In this document: positions 8,900 to 17,565 of the stretch, piece after piece
How the letters are laid out: each line of letters starts with the position of its first letter
How positions within the stretch are numbered: position 1 is the first letter of the stretch
From: JBBROS01 sp038229135
GTDB lineage: Bacteria > Pseudomonadota > Alphaproteobacteria > Acetobacterales > Acetobacteraceae
NCBI GenBank assembly: GCA_038229135.1
Contig: JBBROS010000013.1
Coordinates: forward strand, 24,926 to 88,925
Reading direction: 5' to 3'
Length of the DNA stretch: 64,000 nt
Position numbers and translations under genes: made by a program
Notes under the pieces: generated by a model
The model's input: the letters and a program-made list of their open reading frames with translations, nothing else
Told to the model about the DNA's origin: nothing
Database searches by the model: none

Positions 8900-9691
8900 C
8901 TAGCGGACCGGCGGCAGCGCCCGCACCCAGGCCGGCACGTCCCGCAGCGCCGCCTCACGCCCGGCAGGGTCGGTGCCGACATGGGCCACACCATCGTTGT
9001 TGGCGCTGAAGGCGAGTCCTCGGCGGATGCGAAGGGGCACGTTCGGCGCGTCGAAATCATGGTAGGCGCCCGGATGCAGCACGAGGGTGATCCGCCCCGG
9101 GTGCTTGGCCGCAAGCTGGCGGCAAGGCTCGACGGGGGTCCAATCGTCCGAGTCGCCCATTACGATCAGCATGGGGGCGGACGGCGCCCAGCCGTCCCGG
9201 TCCACATAGGCGCGGCACCCTGGGTAGAAGGCGACGAAGCCGCGCACGAGGCCGGGCGGCATCGCCCCTGGCGCAGAAGCGGCCAGCACCGTGCTGCCGC
9301 CGTTCGACCAGCCGGCCACCACCACACCGCCCGCTGGCGTGCCGGGCTGGGCTGCGAGCCACTGCACCGCGGCCACCGTGTCCGTCCGCCGCTTGCCGTT
9401 CGGCCCGATCGTGCGGTCCGCATTGGTGCACTGGCTGCCGAGCCCGCGCGAGCCGAAGCTGTCGGGTAGTAATGCGCGGTGCCCTGCGGCCACGAACAGG
9501 TCTCGCCACTGCCCATCCCGCGCCGGGTAGGGCCCGCCGCAGCCATGCAGCATCACGATGGCCGGGCCCTTATCGGCGCGCGGTTGCACGTACTGCGCCC
9601 GCAGCTCCACGCCCGGTGCCGGGATGATGACCTCGCCGGCCCGCGCCGCCGCGCAACCGCCAAGCAGCAGCATGGCCAGGAGCGCCCTCAC
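8900..9691 (-). CDS. Exported dienelactone-hydrolase-family alpha/beta hydrolase, possible lipoprotein
   Basis: 263 residues. The N terminus is a signal sequence with a lipobox-like LGGC at residues 10-13, so the protein may be a lipoprotein. The mature part has the alpha/beta-hydrolase fold: oxyanion strand 'VMLHGCGG', nucleophile Ser129 in GWSNGG, acid at Asp182/183 (GDSDDW) and His211 (GAYHDFD), a complete triad of the DLH family. Substrate unknown; such proteins act on esters or lactones. It overlaps the upstream CoA-transferase gene (ATGA), so both are made from one mRNA. Confidence 0.8.
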   Translation of the reverse strand: MRALLAMLLLGGCAAARAGEVIIPAPGVELRAQYVQPRADKGPAIVMLHGCGGPYPARDGQWRDLFVAAGHRALLPDSFGSRGLGSQCTNADRTIGPNGKRRTDTVAAVQWLAAQPGTPAGGVVVAGWSNGGSTVLAASAPGAMPPGLVRGFVAFYPGCRAYVDRDGWAPSAPMLIVMGDSDDWTPVEPCRQLAAKHPGRITLVLHPGAYHDFDAPNVPLRIRRGLAFSANNDGVAHVGTDPAGREAALRDVPAWVRALPPVR

Positions 9692-10905
9692 CCGATCACG
9701 CCCTGCTCGCGTAGCGCGGCAAGCCGGGCCGCGTCATACCCGAGCATTGTGCCCAACACCTCGTCCGTGTGCTGCCCCAGCACCGGGGGTGGGCGGCGGT
9801 AGTCGGCCGGCGTCTCGGAAAGCCGCACGGGGTTGGCGATCACGCGCACCCCCGCCTGCGTCGCCGCGTGGGGCATCTGCACCACCATGCCCCGCGCCAG
9901 CACGTGCGGGTCTGCGAACACCTGCTCCAGCGTGTTGATCGGCCCGCACCCGATCTGCGCCGTCTCCAGCCGCTCCAGCCACCAGGCCGACGGGTGCGCG
10001 GCCAGGACCGGCGCGAGCGTCTGCGTCGTCAGCGCCCGGTTGCCCACCCGTGCCGCGTTGGTGGCGAAACGCTCGTCCTCCAGCATGTGCGTCAGCTCGA
10101 ACGTCCGGCAGAACCGCTCCCAGGTCGGGTCGTTGGCGATGCTCAGCACGATATGCCCGTCCGCCGTCGCAAACACTTGGTAGGGCACGATGTTCGGGTG
10201 GTCGTTGCCCAGCCGTGGCGGGTTCTGCCCGGTGGCCAGGTAGTTCATCCCCTGGTTCGCAAGCCACGCCACGTGCGTGTCCAGCATGCCGATGTCCACC
10301 TGCTGCCCGAGCCCCGTCCGCTCCCGGTGCCGCAGCGCAGCCAACACGCCGATGGCGCCGTACAGCCCCGCGAACAGGTCCGCCACCGGGATCCCCACCT
10401 TCGTCGGCGCACCGTCCGGCTCGCCGGTCAGGCTCATCACGCCACCCATCGCCTGCACCAGCCCGTCATAGCCCGGCCGAGGCGCATAGGGCCCCGTCTG
10501 CCCGAACCCGGTGATGCTGCAATAGATCAGGCCCGGGTGGGCCGCATGCACCTGATCGTAGCCCAGGCCGTACTTGGCCAGCGCGCCCACCTTGAAGTTC
10601 TCGACCAGGATGTCGGACTTGGCGATCAGCGCGTGGGCGATCGCCTGGCCCTCCTTCGTGCCGATATCCAGCGTCACGCTGCGCTTGTTGCGGTTCACGC
10701 CCACGAAGTAGGCGCTCTCCTTCGTGTCCGGCACGAAGGGCGGCGCAAACCCCCGCGTGTCATCGCCGGCTCCGGGGCGCTCGATCTTGATCACGTCGGC
10801 ACCCATGTCGCCCAGCATCTGCACGCAGGTCGGGCCCGCCAACACCCGGGTGAGGTCGAACACGGTCAGCCCGGCAAGGGGCCCAGTGGGTGTGGCATCG
10901 GTCAT
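9688..10905 (-). CDS. Class III CoA-transferase (CaiB/BaiF family)
   Basis: 405 residues with the family N terminus (GLTVFDLTRVLAGP), 'GADVIKIERP' and 'NRNKRSVTLD'. By alignment from memory with formyl-CoA transferase the catalytic aspartate is Asp176 in 'GIPVADLFAG'. Moves CoA between carboxylic acids; the acceptor cannot be told. Coupled to the hydrolase and divergent from an aldehyde dehydrogenase, suggesting a shared role in breaking down an organic acid or aldehyde. Normal length. Confidence 0.88.
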   Translation of the reverse strand: MTDATPTGPLAGLTVFDLTRVLAGPTCVQMLGDMGADVIKIERPGAGDDTRGFAPPFVPDTKESAYFVGVNRNKRSVTLDIGTKEGQAIAHALIAKSDILVENFKVGALAKYGLGYDQVHAAHPGLIYCSITGFGQTGPYAPRPGYDGLVQAMGGVMSLTGEPDGAPTKVGIPVADLFAGLYGAIGVLAALRHRERTGLGQQVDIGMLDTHVAWLANQGMNYLATGQNPPRLGNDHPNIVPYQVFATADGHIVLSIANDPTWERFCRTFELTHMLEDERFATNAARVGNRALTTQTLAPVLAAHPSAWWLERLETAQIGCGPINTLEQVFADPHVLARGMVVQMPHAATQAGVRVIANPVRLSETPADYRRPPPVLGQHTDEVLGTMLGYDAARLAALREQGVIG

Positions 10906-11008
10906 CGTGGGCGTCTCTCTCCAGCCAGGCGCGGCCCCTGATAGGCCGATTTACCAAGTCAATGGTTCGGTCTAAGCGTTACCCAACCTCGCGCCAAAGG
11001 GCAAAAAG
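10906..11008. promoter_or_regulatory. Divergent control region between CoA-transferase and aldehyde dehydrogenase
   Basis: 103 bp, noticeably less GC-rich than the flanks at 10950-10985. It holds an imperfect dyad ACCAagtcaaTGGT followed by TTCGGTCTAA, which could be a TetR- or GntR-type operator. No regulator gene is next to it. Confidence 0.3.
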
Positions 11009-12520
11009 ATGCTGGATCGTCCTCACCCCACCCCGCACGGCGTCACGCTGGATCAGCAGGCGCTCGCCACGGCGCTGTCCGGCGTGCACTTCATCGGCGG
11101 CCGCTTCGTGCCGCCGCGCTCGGGCAAGACCTTCGCCGTCGTGAACCCGGCCACCCGCAAGGAAGTGGCCCGCGCGGCCGAGGGCGACGGGGCCGACGTG
11201 GAGGCCGCCGTGGCCGACGCAGACCAGGCGCAGAAAGCCTGGGCCAAGATGCCGGCCCGCAAGCGCGGCGCCCTCGTGGGCCAGTGCGCGGCGGTGCTGA
11301 AGGAGCATGTGGAGGAGCTCGCCCGCCTCATCGCGCTCGAAACCGGCAAGGCGCTCCGGACCGAGAGCCGGGTCGAGGCGCAGGTCGTGGCCGACATCTT
11401 CGAGTTCTACGGCGGCCTCGGCGGCGAGCTGAAGGGCGAGACGGTGCCGTTCGCCCCGAACGTGCTGAGCGTGACCGTGCGCGAGCCGCTGGGCGTGGTG
11501 GGCGCCATCATCCCATGGAACGTGCCGATGCTGCTGATGGCCCTGAAGGTGGCGCCCGCGCTCGTGGCCGGGAACACGGTGGTGGTGAAGTCCGCCGAGG
11601 AGGCGCCGCTGGCGGTGCTGCGCATCTGCGAGCTACTGAACCGCGTGCTGCCGCCGGGCTGCTTCAACATGGTGTCGGGCTTCGGCCCCGAGTGCGGCGC
11701 GCCGCTGGTGGCGCACCCGAAGGTGCGCAAGGTGACGTTCACCGGCTCCGTCGAGGTCGGCCGCATCGTCGGCAAGGCCGCGGCCGAGAAGATGGTGCCC
11801 GTCACGCTCGAGCTGGGCGGCAAGTCGCCCATGATCGTGTTCGCCGACTGCGACTTCGAGAAGACGGTGCTGGGCGCCGTCACCTCCATGCGCTTCACCC
11901 GCCAGGGCCAGAGCTGCACGGCGGCCAGCCGCATCTACGTCGAGCGCCCGATCTACGACCGCTTCATCGAGGCGCTGGCCGCTAAGGTGGACGCGATGGT
12001 CATGGGGGACCCGCTGGATGAGGCCACCGACATCGGCACCATCATCAGCCAGGACCAGTTCGACAAGGTGGCCGGCTTCATCGAGGAAGGGCTTGCCACC
12101 CCCAACGCCACAGGCCGCCCCGCGAGCGCCATGCCGACTGACCCGGCGCTCAAGGATGGCCTGTTCGTCCGCCCGCACATCTTCAGCGGCCTGCCCAACG
12201 AGAGCCGCCTCGTGCAGGAGGAGATCTTTGGCCCGGTGACCGTCGTGTTCCCGTTCGACGACGCCGAAACGGTGCTGGCCCAGGCCAACGGCACCGAATA
12301 CGGCCTAGCCGCCTCGCTCTGGACCAACAACCTGAAGGTCGGGCTCGACCTCGCGCACCGGCTCGAGAGCGGGCTCGTGCAGATCAACCAGAACCTCGTC
12401 GTGCAGGCCAACCTCAGCTACGGCGGCGTGAAGTCCTCGGGGCTTGGCAAGGAGGCGAGCCTCGAGAGCATGCTCGAGCACTTCATGCACAAGAAGACGA
12501 TCATGGTGAACTACGGCTGA
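11009..12520 (+). CDS. NAD(P)-dependent aldehyde dehydrogenase
   Basis: 503 residues, full length. Catalytic Cys303 in 'GQSCTAA', general base Glu268 in 'LELGGKSP', cofactor loop 'FTGSVEVG' and 'IIPWNVPM' are all present, so it should be active. Oxidises an aldehyde to a carboxylic acid; the substrate is not clear. Divergent from the CoA-transferase/hydrolase pair and followed by a strong terminator, so it is probably a single-gene unit. Confidence 0.92.
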   Translation: MLDRPHPTPHGVTLDQQALATALSGVHFIGGRFVPPRSGKTFAVVNPATRKEVARAAEGDGADVEAAVADADQAQKAWAKMPARKRGALVGQCAAVLKEHVEELARLIALETGKALRTESRVEAQVVADIFEFYGGLGGELKGETVPFAPNVLSVTVREPLGVVGAIIPWNVPMLLMALKVAPALVAGNTVVVKSAEEAPLAVLRICELLNRVLPPGCFNMVSGFGPECGAPLVAHPKVRKVTFTGSVEVGRIVGKAAAEKMVPVTLELGGKSPMIVFADCDFEKTVLGAVTSMRFTRQGQSCTAASRIYVERPIYDRFIEALAAKVDAMVMGDPLDEATDIGTIISQDQFDKVAGFIEEGLATPNATGRPASAMPTDPALKDGLFVRPHIFSGLPNESRLVQEEIFGPVTVVFPFDDAETVLAQANGTEYGLAASLWTNNLKVGLDLAHRLESGLVQINQNLVVQANLSYGGVKSSGLGKEASLESMLEHFMHKKTIMVNYG

Positions 12521-12530
12521 CCGCTGCCCA

Positions 12531-12559
12531 CGGCGACAGCCCAGTGCAGGCTGTCGCCG
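12531..12559 (+). terminator. Rho-independent terminator after aldehyde dehydrogenase
   Basis: Perfect 11-bp stem CGGCGACAGCC / GGCTGTCGCCG with a 7-base loop (CAGTGCA), followed by TCTTGT. It begins 10 bases after the stop codon. Confidence 0.8.
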
Positions 12560-12660
12560 TCTTGTAACGAGTCAAGCAAAAAAAACGGGCGGGGCACACC
12601 TTAGCAAAGCCCCGCACCGCGTCATGTAAGGCTCGGTTAAGACAACTGGGGAAACCTTCC

Positions 12661-13146
12661 ATGACCGAGATCAAGCGCGGCCTCGCGGCCGTTACGCTCG
12701 CCAGCCTGCTCGCCTTCTCGCCGGGCGCCCGCGCGGCCGACATTGTCGACACCGCCGTCAGTGCCGGCACGTTCAACACCCTCGTAGCCGCCGTCAAGGC
12801 CGCGGGCCTGGTGGACACGTTGAAGAGCCCCGGCCCGTTCACCGTGTTCGCACCCACCGACGCCGCGTTTGCGGCGCTGCCGGTCGGCACGGTCGAGACG
12901 CTGCTGAAGCCCGAGAACAAGGCGAAGCTCGTTCAGGTGCTCACCTACCACGTGCTTCCTGGCCGCGTGACCTATGCCGACGTCAACGGGAAGAAGACCG
13001 AGGCCAAGACGGTCGAGGGCCAAATCCTGACGGTCGACGGCACCGGCCCGACCGTCCACGTCAACAACGCCACCGTCGTGCGCGCAGGCATCGCCGCAGA
13101 CAATGGCGTCATCCACGTCATCGATACCGTGCTGCTCCCGAAGTAG
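12661..13146 (+). CDS. Exported fasciclin (FAS1) domain protein
   Basis: 161 residues: signal peptide with hydrophobic core and cleavage after 'GARA' (about residue 25), then one complete FAS1 domain with the H1 motif 'FTVFAPTDAAFA' and the H2-region 'YHVLPGRV', ending 'NGVIHVIDTVLLP'. FAS1 proteins act in adhesion or bind matrix/polymer components outside the cell. The upstream 100 bp contain an A8 run and a GCGGGGC/GCCCCGC inverted repeat (12589-12615). Followed in the same frame by a second FAS1 gene. Confidence 0.9.
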   Translation: MTEIKRGLAAVTLASLLAFSPGARAADIVDTAVSAGTFNTLVAAVKAAGLVDTLKSPGPFTVFAPTDAAFAALPVGTVETLLKPENKAKLVQVLTYHVLPGRVTYADVNGKKTEAKTVEGQILTVDGTGPTVHVNNATVVRAGIAADNGVIHVIDTVLLPK

Positions 13147-13194
13147 CCGGCCCTCGATACGCAGCGGCAACACACAACTTCTAGGATAATACCC

Positions 13195-13608
13195 ATGCAC
13201 GACATCGTCGATACCGCGGTCGCCGCCGGCTCGTTCTCCACCCTCGTCGCCGCCGTCACGGCTGCCGGCCTGGTCGAGACGCTCAAGGGCGCCGGCCCGT
13301 TCACCGTCTTCGCCCCTTCGGACGACGCGTTCGCCAAGCTTCCGGCCGGCACGGTCGAGAGCCTCGTCAAGCCCGAGAACAAGGCGCAGCTGACCAAGAT
13401 CCTCACCCTGCATGTCATGCCGGGCAAGGTCATGGCGGCCGACGTCACGGGCCAGAAGGTCTCCCCCGCCTCGGTTGGCGGCGAGAACCTGCATGTGGAT
13501 GGCACGCACGGTGTGACCGTGAACGGCGCGACCGTCACCACCGCCGACATCGCATGCACCAACGGCGTGATCCACGTGATCGACACCGTCCTGATGCCGG
13601 CCGCGTAA
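13195..13608 (+). CDS. Fasciclin (FAS1) domain protein without signal peptide
   Basis: 137 residues that are almost only the FAS1 domain ('FTVFAPSDDAFA', 'LHVMPGKV', 'NGVIHVIDTVL'); clearly a tandem duplicate of the gene before it. It has its own ribosome site, AGGA 8 bases before the ATG at 13195, but no signal peptide, so as annotated it would stay in the cytoplasm. It is in the same frame as the upstream gene, with one TAG and 16 sense codons between; reading through the TAG would give a secreted two-domain protein. Confidence 0.85.
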   Translation: MHDIVDTAVAAGSFSTLVAAVTAAGLVETLKGAGPFTVFAPSDDAFAKLPAGTVESLVKPENKAQLTKILTLHVMPGKVMAADVTGQKVSPASVGGENLHVDGTHGVTVNGATVTTADIACTNGVIHVIDTVLMPAA

Positions 13609-13633
13609 ACCACTCCATCCTGCGGCAAAGAGG

Positions 13634-13661
13634 CGGGCCGGGCGAGCGATCGCCCGGCCCG
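13634..13661 (+). terminator. Hairpin terminator after the fasciclin pair
   Basis: Perfect 12-bp stem CGGGCCGGGCGA / TCGCCCGGCCCG closed by a GCGA (GNRA-type) tetraloop, 26 bases after the stop. No real T tract follows, so stop may be intrinsic-weak. Confidence 0.6.
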
Positions 13662-13788
13662 TCGCGGTTGCGCCAGCCTGCTCGCTGCGCCCATTCACTC
13701 GCGCCCTTTCACTCGCGCCCCACATGGCCCACATTGATCGACGGTACCGTCCTGCCGACCGTCCACAAGGGTGAATCACGGCCGATCC

Positions 13789-14760
13789 ATGCCCAAATCC
13801 GACCTCTCCATCCCCTCGTCCCAGCACCCCAAGCCCGCCGACTACGCGTTCGACCTCGAGGCGGCGCTCACGTCCATCGTGGCCCTGCGCGCGACGGTGC
13901 CGGACGACGCCTTCACCGCCGCCACGCTCGGCACGGAGCGCATGGGCAGCGCCGTCCACATCCGGCAAGGCATTTTCGTCACCATCGGATACCTCATTAC
14001 CGAGGCCGACCAGGTCTGGCTCACGGCAGCCGACGGCCGGGCGATCCCGGGCCATGCGCTCGCCTACGACCAGGAGACGGGTTTCGGCTTGGTGCAGGCG
14101 CTCGGCAAGTTCGACCTGCCGATCATGCCGATCGGGGACAGCACCTCGGCCCGGCTCGGGGAGCGTGTGGTGTTCGCCGCCGCCGGGGGCCGCCGCCATG
14201 CAGTCGCCGCCAAGGTGGCCGCCCGTCAGGAGTTCCCGGGGTATTGGGAATACCTCTTGGAAGACGCGATCTTCACCACGCCCGCGCACCCGTTCTGGGG
14301 CGGCGCCGCGCTGCTCGGTCCGGAGGGAAGCCTGCTGGGCATCGGCTCACTGGTGCTGCAGCAGGGCGGCGAGGGCAGCCGCCGGCAGGACATGAACATG
14401 GTCGTGCCCACCGAGCTGCTGACACCCATCCTGGACGAGCTGCTCAAGTTCGGCCGCGTGACGCGCCCGCCCCGTCCGTGGCTCGGCCTGTATGCGATGG
14501 AGGATGATGGCACGCTCGTCGTCGGCGGCCTCGCCGATAACGGCCCGGCGGACAAGGCAGGCGTGCGGGCCGGAGACCGTATCATCGCGGTGAACGGCAC
14601 GAAGGTGCCGGACCTCGCCGGGCTCTGGCGCGCCGTGTGGGCCAGCGGGCACGCGGGCGCCTCGGTGCATGTCAGCCTTGGCCGCGGCAACCGCGCCGCC
14701 TCGGTCACGATCGCCTCGACGGACCGGGACAGCATTCTCAAGGCGCCCCGCCTTCACTAG
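13789..14760 (+). CDS. HtrA-like trypsin/PDZ protein with all three catalytic residues replaced
   Basis: 323 residues (a GTG at 13771 would add six). Layout follows HtrA: trypsin-like domain to about residue 220, then one PDZ domain ('PWLGLYAMED', 'GPADKAGVRAGDRIIAVNG'). By hand alignment to DegP the catalytic His position (VTNNHVV) reads 'VTIGYLI', the Asp position (SDIALIQ) reads 'GFGLVQ', and the Ser position (GNSGGAL) reads 'PFWGGAAL'. It therefore should not cleave peptides. No signal peptide is seen. Likely a binding or scaffold protein; I recall similar degenerate members in other alphaproteobacteria. Confidence 0.8.
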   Translation: MPKSDLSIPSSQHPKPADYAFDLEAALTSIVALRATVPDDAFTAATLGTERMGSAVHIRQGIFVTIGYLITEADQVWLTAADGRAIPGHALAYDQETGFGLVQALGKFDLPIMPIGDSTSARLGERVVFAAAGGRRHAVAAKVAARQEFPGYWEYLLEDAIFTTPAHPFWGGAALLGPEGSLLGIGSLVLQQGGEGSRRQDMNMVVPTELLTPILDELLKFGRVTRPPRPWLGLYAMEDDGTLVVGGLADNGPADKAGVRAGDRIIAVNGTKVPDLAGLWRAVWASGHAGASVHVSLGRGNRAASVTIASTDRDSILKAPRLH

Positions 14761-14772
14761 GGCGGCCGCCTG

Positions 14773-17019
14773 TTGCGCGTGCTGCTGCGCCTGCTGCTGG
14801 GGTCGGGCGCGCTGCTCGCGCTGGCCGCCCTCGGTGTCGGCGGCGCGCTCTGGTGGTCACTGCCCCCCACGGGGCTCATCACCAGCATCCCGGGCCTCTC
14901 GGCCACGGTGCGGGTGGCGCTCGATGCTGACGGCATCCCGCGCGTGGAAGCGGCAACCGACGACGATGCTGCTGCGGCACTCGGCTTCCTGCACGCGCGG
15001 GACCGCATGTTCCAGATGGACCTCACCCGCCGCGCCGCTGCCGGGCGGCTCAGCGAGCTCGCCGGCCCGAGCACGCTCCGGCTCGACCGCACCATGCGCA
15101 CGCTGGGCCTGCAGCGCCGGGCCGAGGCGGACTGGCCGGCGCTGGCGCCCGAGACGCGCGCGCGGATCGAGGCCTACGCCCGCGGCGTGAACGCCTGGAT
15201 CACCCTTCGCGGCCGGTTTGCTGCCCCGGAGTTCGTGGCATTCGGCGTGCCCGAGCCCTGGCAGCCTACGGACAGCCTGCTCTGGGGCAAGGCGATGGCG
15301 CTCTTCCTCAGCGGCAACTATCGCCAGGAGCTCGGCCGCGCCGGGCTGCCGGAGGAGCAGCGCCGCACGCTCTGGCCACCGCAGGACGCAACGCCCGGCC
15401 CCGCCGCCGCACTCCACACGGGCCGCCTGCTCGCCGCGTTGCCCGCCTTCCCCGAGCCCTTCACCTGGCCCGGCTCGGCCAGCAACGAATGGGCCGTCGA
15501 CGGCGCCCACAGCGTCACGGGCGCACCGCTGCTCGCAGGCGACCCGCATCTCGGGCTCACCATGCCCGGCATCTGGTATCTCGCCCGCGTCACCACGCCC
15601 TCCGGCGTGCTGGCCGGCGCCACGGCCCCGGGCGTGCCCTTCCTCGTGCTGGGCCATAACGGCCGCATCGCCTGGACCTTCACCACCACGGGCGCCGACA
15701 CGCAGGACGTGTTCGTCGAAACGCCGGTCGATGGCGGCTACGCGACGCCCGACGGACCTCGCCCCTACGCCACCCGCACCGAGACCATCCGCATCCGAGG
15801 CGCCGCCGACCAGGTGCTGACCGTCCGCGAGACGCGCCACGGCCCCGTCATCAGCGACCTGGGCGCCGACACGCCGGACGGCCCTGTGCTCGCCGTCGCC
15901 ATGGCCAGCCTTGCCCCGGGCGACGCCGCGGACGGGCTGCTGGCACTGAATCGCGCCCGCACCGTGGACGAGGCAGGCATCGCCGCAACGGGCATCGCCG
16001 CCCCGGTGCAGAACCTGCTCGTGGCGGACCGCGACGGCATCGGCCAGTTCACCACCGGCCGTATCCCGCTACGCCGCGCCGGCGACGGCACGACCCCGGT
16101 GCAGGGGGCGGATGGCGCCCATGACTGGACCGGCTTCGCCAAGGGCGACCAGCTGCCGCGTCAGCGCAACCCGGCCTCGGGCCGCCTCGTCAACGCCAAC
16201 GAGCGCGTGGCCCCGCCCGGCTTCCCGGTGTTCATGGGCCAGGACTGGTTCGGTGACTGGCGCGCCCGGCGCGTCCGGGAGCTGCTCGATGCGCGGACAA
16301 CCCACAGCGTCCAGGGCTTCGCCCAGATGCAGGTGGACCACACCAGCGCCTTTGCCCGCGCCATTCTGCCCCGCCTGCTGGCCGTGCCGCCGCCGGACGA
16401 GGCGTCGCGCAAGGCCCTGCTGGTGCTGCGCCGATGGGACGGCTCCATGCGCGCCGACCAGGCGGCGGCGCTGCTGTTCAACGCCTGGATGCGCCGGCTC
16501 GAGGCAGCCCTGCTCGCGCGGCGCTCGCTCGCCCCCGGCAGCGCCGGGCAGCAGGCGGACCTGGTCTGGCGTGCGCTGCAGACCGAGGATGGCCCAGGCG
16601 GCTGCGGCGGCCCATGTGCGCCGCTGCTCGCCGAGACGTTGCAGCAGGCCGCCGCCGGATGGGACCCGGAGGCCCGCTGGGGCGAGGAGCACAAGGCCGA
16701 GTTCGCCCACCCCTTGCTCGGCCGCCTGCCGCTGATCGGCCGCCTGTTCACCTGGTCCATCGACCAGCCCGGCGACGACTCGACCCTGTTCCGTGGCACG
16801 CCGCGGGGGCCGGGGTGGACCAGCGTGCACGGCCCCGGCTTCCGCGGCGTCTACGACCTGGCCGACCTCGACCGCAGCGTGTTCGCCATGGCGCCCGGCC
16901 AGTCCGGCCATATGCTGAGTGCCCACGTAGCGGACCTGATGCAGCGCTGGCGCAACGGCACGACATTGCGCCTTGGTCCCGCCGCACAGGTAGCCGACAC
17001 CATCGAGCTGCGGCCATGA
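14773..17019 (+). CDS. Penicillin-acylase-family N-terminal-nucleophile hydrolase
   Basis: 748 residues starting with TTG (GTG at 14779 is an alternative; no clear ribosome site). A hydrophobic N-terminal segment (residues 4-30) serves as signal or anchor. The precursor is expected to cut itself before Ser237 in 'GSASNEWAVDG', giving alpha and beta chains with Ser237 as nucleophile; the motif 'LGHNGRIAWTFTTTGAD' belongs to the beta chain. The family hydrolyses amides such as penicillins or N-acyl homoserine lactones; the real substrate is unknown. The downstream RDD gene starts 10 bases later. Confidence 0.88.
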   Translation: MRVLLRLLLGSGALLALAALGVGGALWWSLPPTGLITSIPGLSATVRVALDADGIPRVEAATDDDAAAALGFLHARDRMFQMDLTRRAAAGRLSELAGPSTLRLDRTMRTLGLQRRAEADWPALAPETRARIEAYARGVNAWITLRGRFAAPEFVAFGVPEPWQPTDSLLWGKAMALFLSGNYRQELGRAGLPEEQRRTLWPPQDATPGPAAALHTGRLLAALPAFPEPFTWPGSASNEWAVDGAHSVTGAPLLAGDPHLGLTMPGIWYLARVTTPSGVLAGATAPGVPFLVLGHNGRIAWTFTTTGADTQDVFVETPVDGGYATPDGPRPYATRTETIRIRGAADQVLTVRETRHGPVISDLGADTPDGPVLAVAMASLAPGDAADGLLALNRARTVDEAGIAATGIAAPVQNLLVADRDGIGQFTTGRIPLRRAGDGTTPVQGADGAHDWTGFAKGDQLPRQRNPASGRLVNANERVAPPGFPVFMGQDWFGDWRARRVRELLDARTTHSVQGFAQMQVDHTSAFARAILPRLLAVPPPDEASRKALLVLRRWDGSMRADQAAALLFNAWMRRLEAALLARRSLAPGSAGQQADLVWRALQTEDGPGGCGGPCAPLLAETLQQAAAGWDPEARWGEEHKAEFAHPLLGRLPLIGRLFTWSIDQPGDDSTLFRGTPRGPGWTSVHGPGFRGVYDLADLDRSVFAMAPGQSGHMLSAHVADLMQRWRNGTTLRLGPAAQVADTIELRP

Positions 17020-17029
17020 GGAGCGTGCG

Positions 17030-17482
17030 ATGATAGGACTGACCGAAGGCGTCGTGCTGCGCCGGCTCTGGGCCTGGTTGATCGACCTGGTCATGATCGC
17101 GATCATCGTCGCCATACTCTGGGCGCTGCTCGCGTTCCTCGGCCTCATCACCCTCGGCCTCGGCTGGGGCCTCATGGCGCTGCTGCCCGCCGTGCCCCTG
17201 CTCTACCACGTGCTGTTCGTGTCCAGCGCCCGCGCCGCCACACCCGGCCAGTCCCTGCTCGGCCTCGTCGTCCGCCACGAGCGGGACATGACGCGCCCCG
17301 GACTTGGCGAGTCCATCATCTTTACCGGCGGCCTCTGGCTCACCCTCAGCATCGGCGTGTGGCCGCTCGCCATCATGCTGTTCACCAACGGCAACCGCGC
17401 GCTGCACGACATCGCCTCGGGCCTGATCGTGGTCCGATCCGACGCGCTCGCGGCCCGGGCGCGGCCGGTTCCGTTCGGCTGA
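17030..17482 (+). CDS. RDD-family integral membrane protein
   Basis: 150 residues with three to four membrane segments. The RDD signature is seen at the N terminus ('RRLWAWLIDLVMI': Arg, Asp) and 'TPGQSLLGLVV' in the middle, with 'NRALHDIASG' near the end. Family members are linked to ion transport or membrane homeostasis, but no activity can be assigned. A ribosome site AGGAG precedes the ATG, 10 bases after the penicillin acylase stop, so co-transcribed with it. Confidence 0.85.
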   Translation: MIGLTEGVVLRRLWAWLIDLVMIAIIVAILWALLAFLGLITLGLGWGLMALLPAVPLLYHVLFVSSARAATPGQSLLGLVVRHERDMTRPGLGESIIFTGGLWLTLSIGVWPLAIMLFTNGNRALHDIASGLIVVRSDALAARARPVPFG

Positions 17483-17565
17483 GGCATGCGCCGGACAATC
17501 CTTGACCCCCCGGACCCACATGCGCCGTTGACCCGCACCGCCGGATTCGCGACCATCCCCCTCGC

